Shown here: one piece after another, positions 39,775-48,054 of the stretch
Position numbering within the stretch: position 1 is the first letter of the stretch
Layout of the letters: each line of letters begins with the position of its first letter
Source: Candidatus Poribacteria bacterium
GTDB lineage: Bacteria; Poribacteria; WGA-4E; WGA-3G
Reading direction: 5' to 3'
Assembly (NCBI GenBank): GCA_003635185.1
Contig: PYJA01000113.1
Coordinates: 1-64,000, forward strand
Length of the DNA stretch: 64,000 nucleotides
Made by a program: the position numbers and the translations under genes
Notes under the pieces: model-generated
The model's input: only the letters and a program-made list of their open reading frames with translations
What the model was told of the DNA's origin: nothing
Databases searched by the model: none

Positions 39775-39970
39775 TTGTCTGTATCATTGCCAGTATATGG
39801 CGAAAAACAGATTGATACACTACACATTGATAGACTCGCCCAAGAAGGCACCGTTTTCTCCAACGCAATTGCCACCGCACTTGTTTGCCGCCCTATCGCT
39901 CCATGTTGCTCACCTGACGACATCCACAGACAACCGGATATCTCATCAACTTTGTCAAAACCCGACACGC
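39775..39970 (+). pseudogene. Truncated sulfatase N-terminal fragment
   Basis: '[34 protein letters not shown]' matches '[34 protein letters not shown]' of the 37224 sulfatase; decays then ends at repeat DNA. Confidence 0.8.
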
Positions 39971-40320
39971 TCTCGCTGGTGAGGCGGGGAATCATGGCGA
40001 AATACCTTATGTGTATTCGCCATGATTCGGACCGTTGATTTCTTCCGAACCTCGCCACTGTCCAGGTAATTGTGGATTGGACTATAATCTACTTGAAAAC
40101 ACACCTACCGTTGGGTTTCGCAAACTCTATCCAACCTACAACTCACTATTACGGAGATTTTATGACATATCATAGGTGTCAATTAGCGGTTCGCCACCCT
40201 GGTAGGAGCGTTTTGGAAACGCGCCGTTTATATCGACTGATGTCTGGGCTCGGCGCGTTTACAAAACGCCAAATCAACGGTATGAATGCCATTTAGGCAT
40301 TCCCCGCCTACCTTTGGGGA

Positions 40321-40510
40321 ATAAATCGGGCTTGCAAAGCCCTCCAACAAGAAAATCAGGCACTAAATTGATGCCTATGCGGAGATTTTATGACATATTG
40401 GTACTCGTACAAAATATAAATCGGGCTTGCAAAGCCCTCCAACAAGAAAATCAGGCACTAAATTGATGCCTATGTGGAGATTTTATGACATATTGGTACT
40501 CGTACAAAAT
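40321..40510. repeat. Two-copy 95-bp direct tandem repeat
   Basis: ataaatcgggcttgcaaagccctccaacaag...gtactcgtacaaaat at 40321 and 40416 with one visible mismatch. Confidence 0.85.
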
Positions 40511-40545
40511 GTGGATATAAATTGTGCAACTTCAAACCCATTTTT

Positions 40546-40661
40546 TATAGTGAAATCCACAATTACCTTTACATTGGCGAGGTTAGGAAACCTCACCAGC
40601 GTTATAGTTATGGAGATTGTTGTTCATTGAAATGTAAACATATTTTCGGATTCTACTATAA
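40546..40661. mobile_element. TATAGT-family MITE
   Basis: Ends tatagtgaaatcc / ggattctactata; internal gaggttaggaaacctc and ttgttgttcattgaaatgt blocks shared with 53150 and 61218 copies. Confidence 0.65.
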
Positions 40662-40695
40662 AACGATCAGAAATTATTTAGAATCAGAAATTTTC

Positions 40696-40725
40696 TTGAC
40701 TTCTACTAAAAAAATAGGATAAAAT
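40696..40725 (+). promoter_or_regulatory. Sigma70-like promoter upstream of the Gfo/Idh/MocA gene
   Basis: TTGACT (40696-40701), 18-bp spacer, TAAAAT (40720-40725). Confidence 0.45.
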
Positions 40726-40751
40726 CTATAGTACAAATCTGTTAAGAGGAG

Positions 40752-41816
40752 ATGACTATGAGAACAGTCAAATTGGGTTTAATTGGGGCAGGCGGTATTG
40801 CGCAGGCACATTGCGGAACGCTTGCAGAGGTTGAGGGGGCAGAGATTATCGCAGCTGCGGATCTCGTGCCAGCAAATTTAGAACGAGCTAAAGAACGGTG
40901 GGGAATCAAAAACACATTTACTGATTACAACGAGATGCTCAAAATGGACGAGATTGAAGCAGTGTATGTGTGCACCCCTACAGGTGTGCATGCAGCCCCA
41001 ACTGTTGCAGCGTTAAACGCGGGTAAACACGTTTTCTGCGAAAAACCGATGGAAGCAACATTAGATGCAGCAACTGCTATGTGGCGTGCCTCAGTAGAAA
41101 ATGATAAAATCCTGATGATCGGTCTCAAACTCCGCTATTCCCCACAAGTCATCAAGGCGAAAGAGATTGTTGATGCAGGCACACTTGGCGAGATTTACTA
41201 TGCCGAAACTGTCGCAGATCGACGGCGTGGAAATCCCGGGGGTAGTTTTATCCGTAAAGCGACAGCCGGTTTAGGCGCATCGGCAGACATCGGTGTTTAT
41301 GCCTTGGATACTGCCCTCTATTTAATGGGACATCCCAAACCTATTGCTGTTTCTGGTATCACCTCAAATTATTTGAGTCTACACAATACCTGGAATGCCG
41401 CGCTGAGAGAGACAGAGGTAGAAGACTTCGGTGTCGGTTGGGTAGTTTTTGACAACGGAGCTCGCTTAGTGTTTAAGACATGTTGGTGCATGAATATGGA
41501 TTCGCTTGGTGGCACTATTTTTCTTGGTAAAAAAGCTGGGTTACGAATCGGTATCGGTGAAGTCCGTGGGCCGCAAGATGGTGTTCGTGTTTATGGTGAC
41601 AAAGATGGTGAGATCCACGATGAAACCTACACTGAATTCAAATCGGTAAGTGTGTTCCACGAGGAGGATAGCGCATTTATTGATGCAGTGAGAGAGGGAA
41701 AACCTTCCCCCATTGATCCGTATGAGATTTTGCTTACAAACGTTATCATTCAGGGAGTCATTGATTCTTCAGAAGCAGGTGGACGCGAAGTAGCAGTAAC
41801 AGTGCCGACATTGTAA
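40752..41816 (+). CDS. Gfo/Idh/MocA-family oxidoreductase
   Basis: 'LGLIGAGGIAQAHCGTL', 'VCTPTGVHAAPTVAALNAGKHVFCEKPME'. Confidence 0.93.
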   Translation: MTMRTVKLGLIGAGGIAQAHCGTLAEVEGAEIIAAADLVPANLERAKERWGIKNTFTDYNEMLKMDEIEAVYVCTPTGVHAAPTVAALNAGKHVFCEKPMEATLDAATAMWRASVENDKILMIGLKLRYSPQVIKAKEIVDAGTLGEIYYAETVADRRRGNPGGSFIRKATAGLGASADIGVYALDTALYLMGHPKPIAVSGITSNYLSLHNTWNAALRETEVEDFGVGWVVFDNGARLVFKTCWCMNMDSLGGTIFLGKKAGLRIGIGEVRGPQDGVRVYGDKDGEIHDETYTEFKSVSVFHEEDSAFIDAVREGKPSPIDPYEILLTNVIIQGVIDSSEAGGREVAVTVPTL

Positions 41817-41976
41817 CCACATAATTTGGCTATCCTTTTTAACTTTGAAGACTCTATTATAAATTGTAAGGGGACAATAGGGAAAACCCGAAAAATTTTA
41901 TACAAGTGAGTAATGGTACTCATAAATAAATTTAACAACGGATAGGTTTTCCCTATGAAATCAGGACTTGCCTACG

Positions 41977-43050
41977 ATGAAGTTAATTGAAATTGCTGGC
42001 AAAAAATTTAAATTAGCGTCCCGAGCTGCTCGGACGTTCGCGCTTTTATTTGATCTAATTGCCACCTCTTTTTTCTCTTCCATTTTAACTACTCTTTTTG
42101 GATTGCTATTCATATTCCAACGTTCTTTTATGAGTCCTATACCTCTGATGTTGCTAAATTTAGTACTGTGGAGTGCCGGACTACTTTTCATGGATGGATT
42201 CAAAAACGGACAAGGATTCGGCAAAAGGGTGCTGTCTTTACAAGTTATTCGGTTAAGAGATGGCAAACCGTGCTCCTTTAAGGATTCTTTTGTTCGTCGG
42301 ATCACCGGTTTTTTCCAACCGTTTGATCTACTTTTTGCGCTTGGTGGTAGAAAGCAGCGGATGGGAGATAAGTTCGCTGAAACAGTTGTCGTTAAATATG
42401 AGCCGTATCTTGAAGAAATGGCAGCCAAAGCAGAAGCTGAAACTGAAAAAGACCCCGAAAAAGTTTTAGAGAATGCTATCCTTCAAATGACAAACCGGCT
42501 TTCCGAGGCAAGACAGAAAGTTGATGCGTCTATTGGAATTGAAAAGCAGTTTCAGAACGCTTACGAAGGGGCAGTTGTTCAGGCAGAAAGGTGTGAGGAA
42601 CGCGCAACTATAGCGATTCAGGCAGGACGGGAAGATTTAGCACGGGAAGACATCGCCCAGCGCAATGAATACCGCCAACTTGCCAACCAATACAAGGCAC
42701 AATGGGATGAACAGAAGCAGGTCGTGACAGAACTCGCTACGCTCCTTGAAACATTGCAACAGAAAACTGAAGAAGCAGAAAGAAAAAGAGATATTATCAT
42801 CGCACAACACAGAAATGTTGATGCACATCAACATTTACAACAAACATTGACAGAGGTTCAGGATGGTGCAGCGTTTGAAATTCTCAATGAAATGGAGCAA
42901 AATGCAAGTGAAGCCGCCGTATTAGCAAAAGCGGCGTCCGAAGTGGATATTGATCTTAAAGATGCGAAGTTAAACCGAGAATTTGCGGGTTATGCTGAAG
43001 AAGCATCAATTGAGAATGACTTAGCAGAATTAAAAGCAAAATTACAATAG
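41977..43050 (+). CDS. RDD-family membrane domain fused to PspA/IM30-like coiled coil (copy 1)
   Basis: RDD-type 'FGKRVLSLQVIRLRDGKPCSFKDSFVRRI...RMGDKFAETVVV' then PspA-like 'GREDLAREDIAQRNEYRQLANQYKAQWDEQKQVVTELATLLETLQQKTEEAERKRDIIIAQHR'. Confidence 0.7.
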   Translation: MKLIEIAGKKFKLASRAARTFALLFDLIATSFFSSILTTLFGLLFIFQRSFMSPIPLMLLNLVLWSAGLLFMDGFKNGQGFGKRVLSLQVIRLRDGKPCSFKDSFVRRITGFFQPFDLLFALGGRKQRMGDKFAETVVVKYEPYLEEMAAKAEAETEKDPEKVLENAILQMTNRLSEARQKVDASIGIEKQFQNAYEGAVVQAERCEERATIAIQAGREDLAREDIAQRNEYRQLANQYKAQWDEQKQVVTELATLLETLQQKTEEAERKRDIIIAQHRNVDAHQHLQQTLTEVQDGAAFEILNEMEQNASEAAVLAKAASEVDIDLKDAKLNREFAGYAEEASIENDLAELKAKLQ

Positions 43051-43205
43051 TAGATATACACATCCTCAAAAAGGATAATTCCTTTACTTCAACTCTGCCC
43101 GAACTTCCATCTTCACTATATTTTTATAGAACAGCTTTACAAAACATGAATTTTAACTGTCCTTTTAGTAAAAGAGACTCCAAAATATAGGAAGGGAGTC
43201 ACAAT

Positions 43206-44240
43206 ATGCCAATTATAAAGGTTGCTGGTGAAAAGTTTAAGTTGGCCTCCAGATTCAAAAGATTGTGTGCTTTTTTGCTTGACATAGGTCTCTTAGGCTT
43301 TTGTCATCTTGTTCTGTTTCTTATGGGTTTTTTCGAAGGTTTAGTCTTTTCTGAAATCGCTCCTTTTTCGATTCTTGGTCTACTTTTCATGGACGGTATC
43401 AGAGGTGGATTCGGAAAAAGTCTCTTATCTCTTAGAGTTATTCGTCTGAAAGATGGAAAACCTGCGACCTTTAAAGATAGGTTCATCCGGCGTTTTTTAG
43501 GTATATTTCAACCTATTGACGGGTTATTCGCGTTTGGGGAAGAAAGACAGCGGATGGCTGATAAGTTTGCTAAAACGGTTGTAGTCCAATTAGACTCGCC
43601 ACTTGTTGAATTTGTATCTGAAACAGGAAATCAAGAAAAGGATATTGAAAAAGTTTTAGAAGACGTAATCCTGGAAATCACAAATCGGTTTTCAGAAGCA
43701 AAGCAGAAGGTTGATGCCTCTATCGGAATAGAAAAACAGTTTCAAAATGCTCATGACGGTGCTGTTGTCCAAGCCGAACGGTGTGAGGAACGTGCAATGA
43801 TCTCACTAAAAGCAGGACGCGAAGACTTGGCACGGGAAGACCTTGCACAACGAAATGAATATCGCCAACTTGCAAGCCAATACAAAGCGCAGTGGGAGGA
43901 ACAGAAACAGGCAGTTACACACCTCACCACACTTCTTGAAACACTGCAGCAGAAAACTCAAGAAACACAGAGAGAAAGGGATGTTGTTATTGCACAGCAT
44001 AGAAATGTTGACGCACAAGAACATTTACAACAAACATTGTCTGAACTGCAAGACAATAAGGCTTTTGAGATGCTTAAGAAGATGGGACAAAACGTTACTG
44101 AAGCTGCATCCCTTGCAAAAGCAGCGTCAGAAGTAGATATTGAATTCAAGAATGTAGAACTTAATCGAGAATTTGCAAATTACGCAGAGGACGAAGCAAT
44201 TGACAAAGAACTTGCAGAATTAAAGGAGAAATTGCAATAG
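43206..44240 (+). CDS. RDD-family membrane domain fused to PspA/IM30-like coiled coil (copy 2)
   Basis: Collinear paralogue of 41977-43050, e.g. 'GREDLAREDLAQRNEYRQLASQYKAQWEEQKQAVTHLTTLLETLQQKTQETQRERDVVIAQHRNVDAQEHLQQTL'. Confidence 0.7.
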   Translation: MPIIKVAGEKFKLASRFKRLCAFLLDIGLLGFCHLVLFLMGFFEGLVFSEIAPFSILGLLFMDGIRGGFGKSLLSLRVIRLKDGKPATFKDRFIRRFLGIFQPIDGLFAFGEERQRMADKFAKTVVVQLDSPLVEFVSETGNQEKDIEKVLEDVILEITNRFSEAKQKVDASIGIEKQFQNAHDGAVVQAERCEERAMISLKAGREDLAREDLAQRNEYRQLASQYKAQWEEQKQAVTHLTTLLETLQQKTQETQRERDVVIAQHRNVDAQEHLQQTLSELQDNKAFEMLKKMGQNVTEAASLAKAASEVDIEFKNVELNREFANYAEDEAIDKELAELKEKLQ

Positions 44241-44276
44241 GAGGATTTTCTAACTACTATTCTCTATTGGTGTAAT

Positions 44277-45749
44277 ATGGACAATCAAAAATTACCGAAC
44301 ATTGTTTTTATTATGGCAGACGATATGGGCTACGGCGATGTCGGCTGCTATAACCCTGATTCAAAAATTCCTACCCCAAATATGGATCAACTTTCGCAAG
44401 AAGGAATCCGTTTCACCGATGCACACTCCCCATCGGCAGTTTGTACACCGACACGATATGGCGTTTTAACAGGTAGATATTGCTGGCGGAGCCGTTTAAA
44501 ACGGGGTGTGCTTTACGGCTACGAACCCGCTTTAATTGAACCCGAACGTATGACAGTCGCAAGTTTGCTGAAAGATGCTGGTTACAACACAGCATGTGTC
44601 GGTAAGTGGCACTTAGGGATCGGTTTTTCGACGAAACCGGGATACGATTACGATTTTGATGCGCCGCTACCGTGGGGGAATGCCAAACGTGAGTTAGAAG
44701 AACATATTGATTTTCACGCGCCGTTGACAGGCGGTCCGAATGATATTGGCTTCGATTATTTTTATGGGACCGCAGGTTGTCCAACATGTCAACCGCCTTA
44801 CGGCTTTATTGAAAATGACGCTTTTGTTGAAATTCCAAGTGAGTACCGAGGGGTACCAGATTTTACAGGCCGACCGGGTATGACTGCCCCGAGTTGGCAA
44901 CATAAAGATGCCGACCCGATGATTGCACAAAAGGCAGTTGAATATATTGATGGACAAGCCGATTCGGATGCGCCTTTCTTCCTTTATTTGACACCCTCGG
45001 CACCGCATGAACCGTGTGTTGAGGAGGTTGTACCAGAATTCGCTCGCGGACAGAGTGACGCAGGTCCCCGCGGTGATCTGGTGTGGTTAGTAGATTGGAT
45101 GGTGGGTGAGGTAATGGATGCTTTAAAGCGTACCGGAAAAACTGATGATACGCTAATCTTTGTTACAAGCGATAACGGCGCGTTGCCTGGTGACCGAATT
45201 CGCGGTGATAATAGCCCGATGCCATATAACCTTTACGATCATAAATCTTGCGGAAATTGGCGCGGTTATAAGGCACATATCTGGGAAGGCGGGCATCGTG
45301 AGCCGTTGATCGCGAGGTGGCCCGGTGTCATAGAACCGAACACTGAAACCGATGCATTGGCGTGCCTGACTGATTTAATGGCGACGTGTGCGGCGATTGT
45401 TGGAACGGATGTTCCCAACGATGCGGGGCAGGATAGCTGTAATATCTTACCTGCCCTGTTAGGTGAAGAGACAGAACACGCGCTACGCGAGGCAATCGTG
45501 CATCATTCCAGCAATGGTGTCTTTTCTATACGGCACAACGAGTGGAAATTGATTATAGGCACACAAGGTTCAGGCGGATGGCCCCCGCCGAGCGATGGCG
45601 GGCCCAAGCCAGACACACCTGGGCAGCTATACCATATTTACGACGACCCTTATGAAACAGATAACCTATGGTCAAGTCGACCAAAAATTGTGCAACGGTT
45701 AACTGCGTTGTTGGAAAGGTTTAAACAAGAAGGACACAATAGAATATAA
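44277..45749 (+). CDS. Arylsulfatase-type sulfatase
   Basis: 'IVFIMADDMGYGDVGCYN', 'CTPTRYGVLTGRY', 'VGKWHLG'. Confidence 0.94.
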   Translation: MDNQKLPNIVFIMADDMGYGDVGCYNPDSKIPTPNMDQLSQEGIRFTDAHSPSAVCTPTRYGVLTGRYCWRSRLKRGVLYGYEPALIEPERMTVASLLKDAGYNTACVGKWHLGIGFSTKPGYDYDFDAPLPWGNAKRELEEHIDFHAPLTGGPNDIGFDYFYGTAGCPTCQPPYGFIENDAFVEIPSEYRGVPDFTGRPGMTAPSWQHKDADPMIAQKAVEYIDGQADSDAPFFLYLTPSAPHEPCVEEVVPEFARGQSDAGPRGDLVWLVDWMVGEVMDALKRTGKTDDTLIFVTSDNGALPGDRIRGDNSPMPYNLYDHKSCGNWRGYKAHIWEGGHREPLIARWPGVIEPNTETDALACLTDLMATCAAIVGTDVPNDAGQDSCNILPALLGEETEHALREAIVHHSSNGVFSIRHNEWKLIIGTQGSGGWPPPSDGGPKPDTPGQLYHIYDDPYETDNLWSSRPKIVQRLTALLERFKQEGHNRI

Positions 45750-45750
45750 G
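45685..45750 (+). repeat. Direct repeat copy 1 (3' end of sulfatase), partner at 46458-46523
   Basis: 66-nt gap-free alignment with 46458-46523, roughly 83% identical by eye. Confidence 0.8.
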
Positions 45751-45765
45751 ATGGAGGGATAACGT

Positions 45766-46497
45766 ATGGAAACCTATAGTTTATCACAACTGTCTGAGGA
45801 AACACTCAAGGCACTTGTAACACTCCGCGTCCAAGTAGGTGTGTCTGACGAATGGGAGAACATGCAGAAGAAGGAATTAACACCTGCAGAAAGCACCCAA
45901 ATTGACTATCTTAAATCAATTTTGCGCGAGCGTGACTTAGTGGTGATGAACGAAGCCACACTCTGGGCGCGTGCTATCTATCCAATTTTGGTGTTGGCAG
46001 AGCAGACTTACGTTCAGGCCTGGGCAGGCATTCCTCTAAAAGCTACCTATCCTGTCTTTCAATTGGAAGGTGAAGCGGACGGCGCTCTTGCACCCGCTGC
46101 AGCAGGGAAGCCACAACAACCCTATTTAATTGTGCATGAAGCGAAGCGCGGCGTTCATGCTTCCGATCCGCAAATTCAACTCTACGGGGAAATGCTCGCT
46201 GCCGCATGGCTCAATTGGAAAGGTGAGGCAAATTTACAACCAGCCAACACAGCCTCTGTAGACAGTCAAGAGATTTTTGGGTGTTACACTGTTTCTGAAA
46301 GTTGGACTTTCGTTCACGGCACCGTTGATGGCATTGAAACAGAAAAACCTACATTCACCGTTGAATTCTCGCGAGTCTACAATGGATTGTTTGAGGTCGA
46401 ATGCATCGTACAGATTTTGAAAGCCATTGTCGCCAAGCAATTGGAATACCATTCCGGAAATTGTGAAACGATTAACGACACTGTTGGAAAGGTTTAA
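45766..46497 (+). CDS. PD-(D/E)XK nuclease-like protein
   Basis: 'YPVFQLEGEADGALAPAAAGKPQQPYLIVHEAKRGVHASDPQIQLYGEMLAAA' has GEADG...HEAKRG arrangement. Confidence 0.6.
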   Translation: METYSLSQLSEETLKALVTLRVQVGVSDEWENMQKKELTPAESTQIDYLKSILRERDLVVMNEATLWARAIYPILVLAEQTYVQAWAGIPLKATYPVFQLEGEADGALAPAAAGKPQQPYLIVHEAKRGVHASDPQIQLYGEMLAAAWLNWKGEANLQPANTASVDSQEIFGCYTVSESWTFVHGTVDGIETEKPTFTVEFSRVYNGLFEVECIVQILKAIVAKQLEYHSGNCETINDTVGKV

Positions 46498-46523
46498 ACA
46501 GGAAGGGCACAGTAGAATGTGAG
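46458..46523 (+). pseudogene. Detached copy of a sulfatase 3' end (direct repeat copy 2)
   Basis: Alternate frame reads EIVKRLTTLLERFKQEGHSRM-stop, matching KIVQRLTALLERFKQEGHNRI-stop of the 44277 sulfatase. Confidence 0.8.
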
Positions 46524-46527
46524 AAAA

Positions 46528-46716
46528 CTATAAACTCTCCGATTGAAAAGGGAGAACACGTATCCGAGTTCGATTTTCGTCCACGGTAAGCAGAGCACCA
46601 TTTTCTAAAGTTTCTTCGTGCTGTTGGAGAATTTTTACTAACCAGGATCCCAACTTATACTGTTCAAAAACAGAAACCCATTTCATAGAAAGGTTCATAT
46701 CAATTAGCACTTTCAT
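46528..46716 (-). CDS. DUF5615-like toxin with internal deletion
   Basis: 'MKVLIDMNLSMKWVSVFEQ' N-terminus joined to 'LVKILQQHEETLENGALLTVDENRTRIRVLPF' C-terminus; central block missing. Confidence 0.7.
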   Translation of the reverse strand: MKVLIDMNLSMKWVSVFEQYKLGSWLVKILQQHEETLENGALLTVDENRTRIRVLPFQSESL

Positions 46717-46943
46717 TATGGGCCCACTGGCACTTCAATTTCTTGAACTCGCCATGCAGCATAAGAAAGAGATTGACGAATATCTTCCTCTTCTAAATAA
46801 GGGTAAGCATCCAAAATCTCGGCATTGGAACAACCAGAGGCAACCAAATCAACGATCATTCCAACAGTGACCCGCATGCCCCGGATACAAGGTTTGCCAC
46901 CCATAACTTGTGGATCGAATGTTATACGGTCGAGTTTTTGCAA
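46716..46943 (-). CDS. DUF433-family antitoxin
   Basis: 'DRITFDPQVMGGKPCIRGMRVTVGMIVDLVASGCSNAEILDAYPYLEEEDIRQSLSYAAW'. Confidence 0.92.
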   Translation of the reverse strand: MQKLDRITFDPQVMGGKPCIRGMRVTVGMIVDLVASGCSNAEILDAYPYLEEEDIRQSLSYAAWRVQEIEVPVGP

Positions 46944-47097
46944 TGTTTCTCTCCTATTATTAGATTTAGTGTGTTTGCATAAAAATTATTATTGTGTACA
47001 TCATGAAAGAATAATAGAATTGTACTCTTAAAGAAATTATAAGTCAAACAAAATCAACAAGCGTAACAGTGCTTATAATGATGATAGGAGTAGGACT

Positions 47098-47931
47098 ATG
47101 GAAATAACCAAACTTGATTCACTTTTTCGCTTATCAGGTCCCTCACAGGAGGACATTGATTCATTTCATAACGATGGATATATCGCTTATCCAGATGTTT
47201 TCACTGATGATGGAAGAGAAGGCTTAATTGAGGAGATAACCCAGCATTTTGAACCTACGCGTCAGTACATTGAGACGTTGAATAACGGTGAAAAACCGGA
47301 ACGTGCCTATTTTATTCGCCCCTGGAACGATCGCGGTGAATACAGTGATCGCCTTATTGACGATCCTTTTATTACGGCACTGATACGTGCAACCATCGGT
47401 GACGCGTACCACTTCTGCCATTCTGCACTCAATATCGCCCCCCGTGGGATCGGGGCAATTCCATTCCATCAGGATCACCACCACTGGAAGCATGAGAACC
47501 CGATCAATCTTGCGGAGCGCGATAACTACTACATCCAGATTTTGTACTATCCGAACGGTTTCACGCGTGATGATCGGAACCTCAAAGTAATACCGGGCAG
47601 TCACAAGGTTGCACCGACGCAAGAGGCAACACCAGAACGTATGCTCGCAGGTGAGTTTGACGCAGAAGCTGGACGCAAACTGGAAGAGAAACGGCTTGAA
47701 TTGCCCCCGGGCAGTATGGTTTATATTGACGCTCGTATCTTCCACGGCGTAGAAGCAAAACCTGTGGATTCCCCGCAGCTTTATCGTATCTTCGCTATAG
47801 ATATTTTTAAAGAGGCGGGACCGCCGCACCGTTACACCCAAGAAATTCCCCCGGATTGGATGGAGCAAGCGACACCGTTCCGTCAGAAATTATTTGATCG
47901 TGAAGCATATACAGAAGGGTGTTGGAGCTAA
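47098..47931 (+). CDS. Phytanoyl-CoA dioxygenase (PhyH) family protein
   Basis: 'FHNDGYIAYPDVF', 'IPFHQDHHHWKHENP', 'KVIPGSHKVAP', 'IDARIFHGVEAKP'. Confidence 0.85.
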   Translation: MEITKLDSLFRLSGPSQEDIDSFHNDGYIAYPDVFTDDGREGLIEEITQHFEPTRQYIETLNNGEKPERAYFIRPWNDRGEYSDRLIDDPFITALIRATIGDAYHFCHSALNIAPRGIGAIPFHQDHHHWKHENPINLAERDNYYIQILYYPNGFTRDDRNLKVIPGSHKVAPTQEATPERMLAGEFDAEAGRKLEEKRLELPPGSMVYIDARIFHGVEAKPVDSPQLYRIFAIDIFKEAGPPHRYTQEIPPDWMEQATPFRQKLFDREAYTEGCWS

Positions 47932-48054
47932 AACTTTGTTTCACGAGGCACCCGTACTCTACTATCTGACACGATTTTCCGTGATGGTTCTGACAATCCT
48001 ATTGACTTTAACCACTGTTTAGGGTACAATCTTTGTCAAAAACAGGGGGGCAGA

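Noticed and set aside
47224-47868. 214-aa ORF antisense to the PhyH gene
   Set aside because: Shadow ORF of a conserved gene, no RBS or recognisable domain
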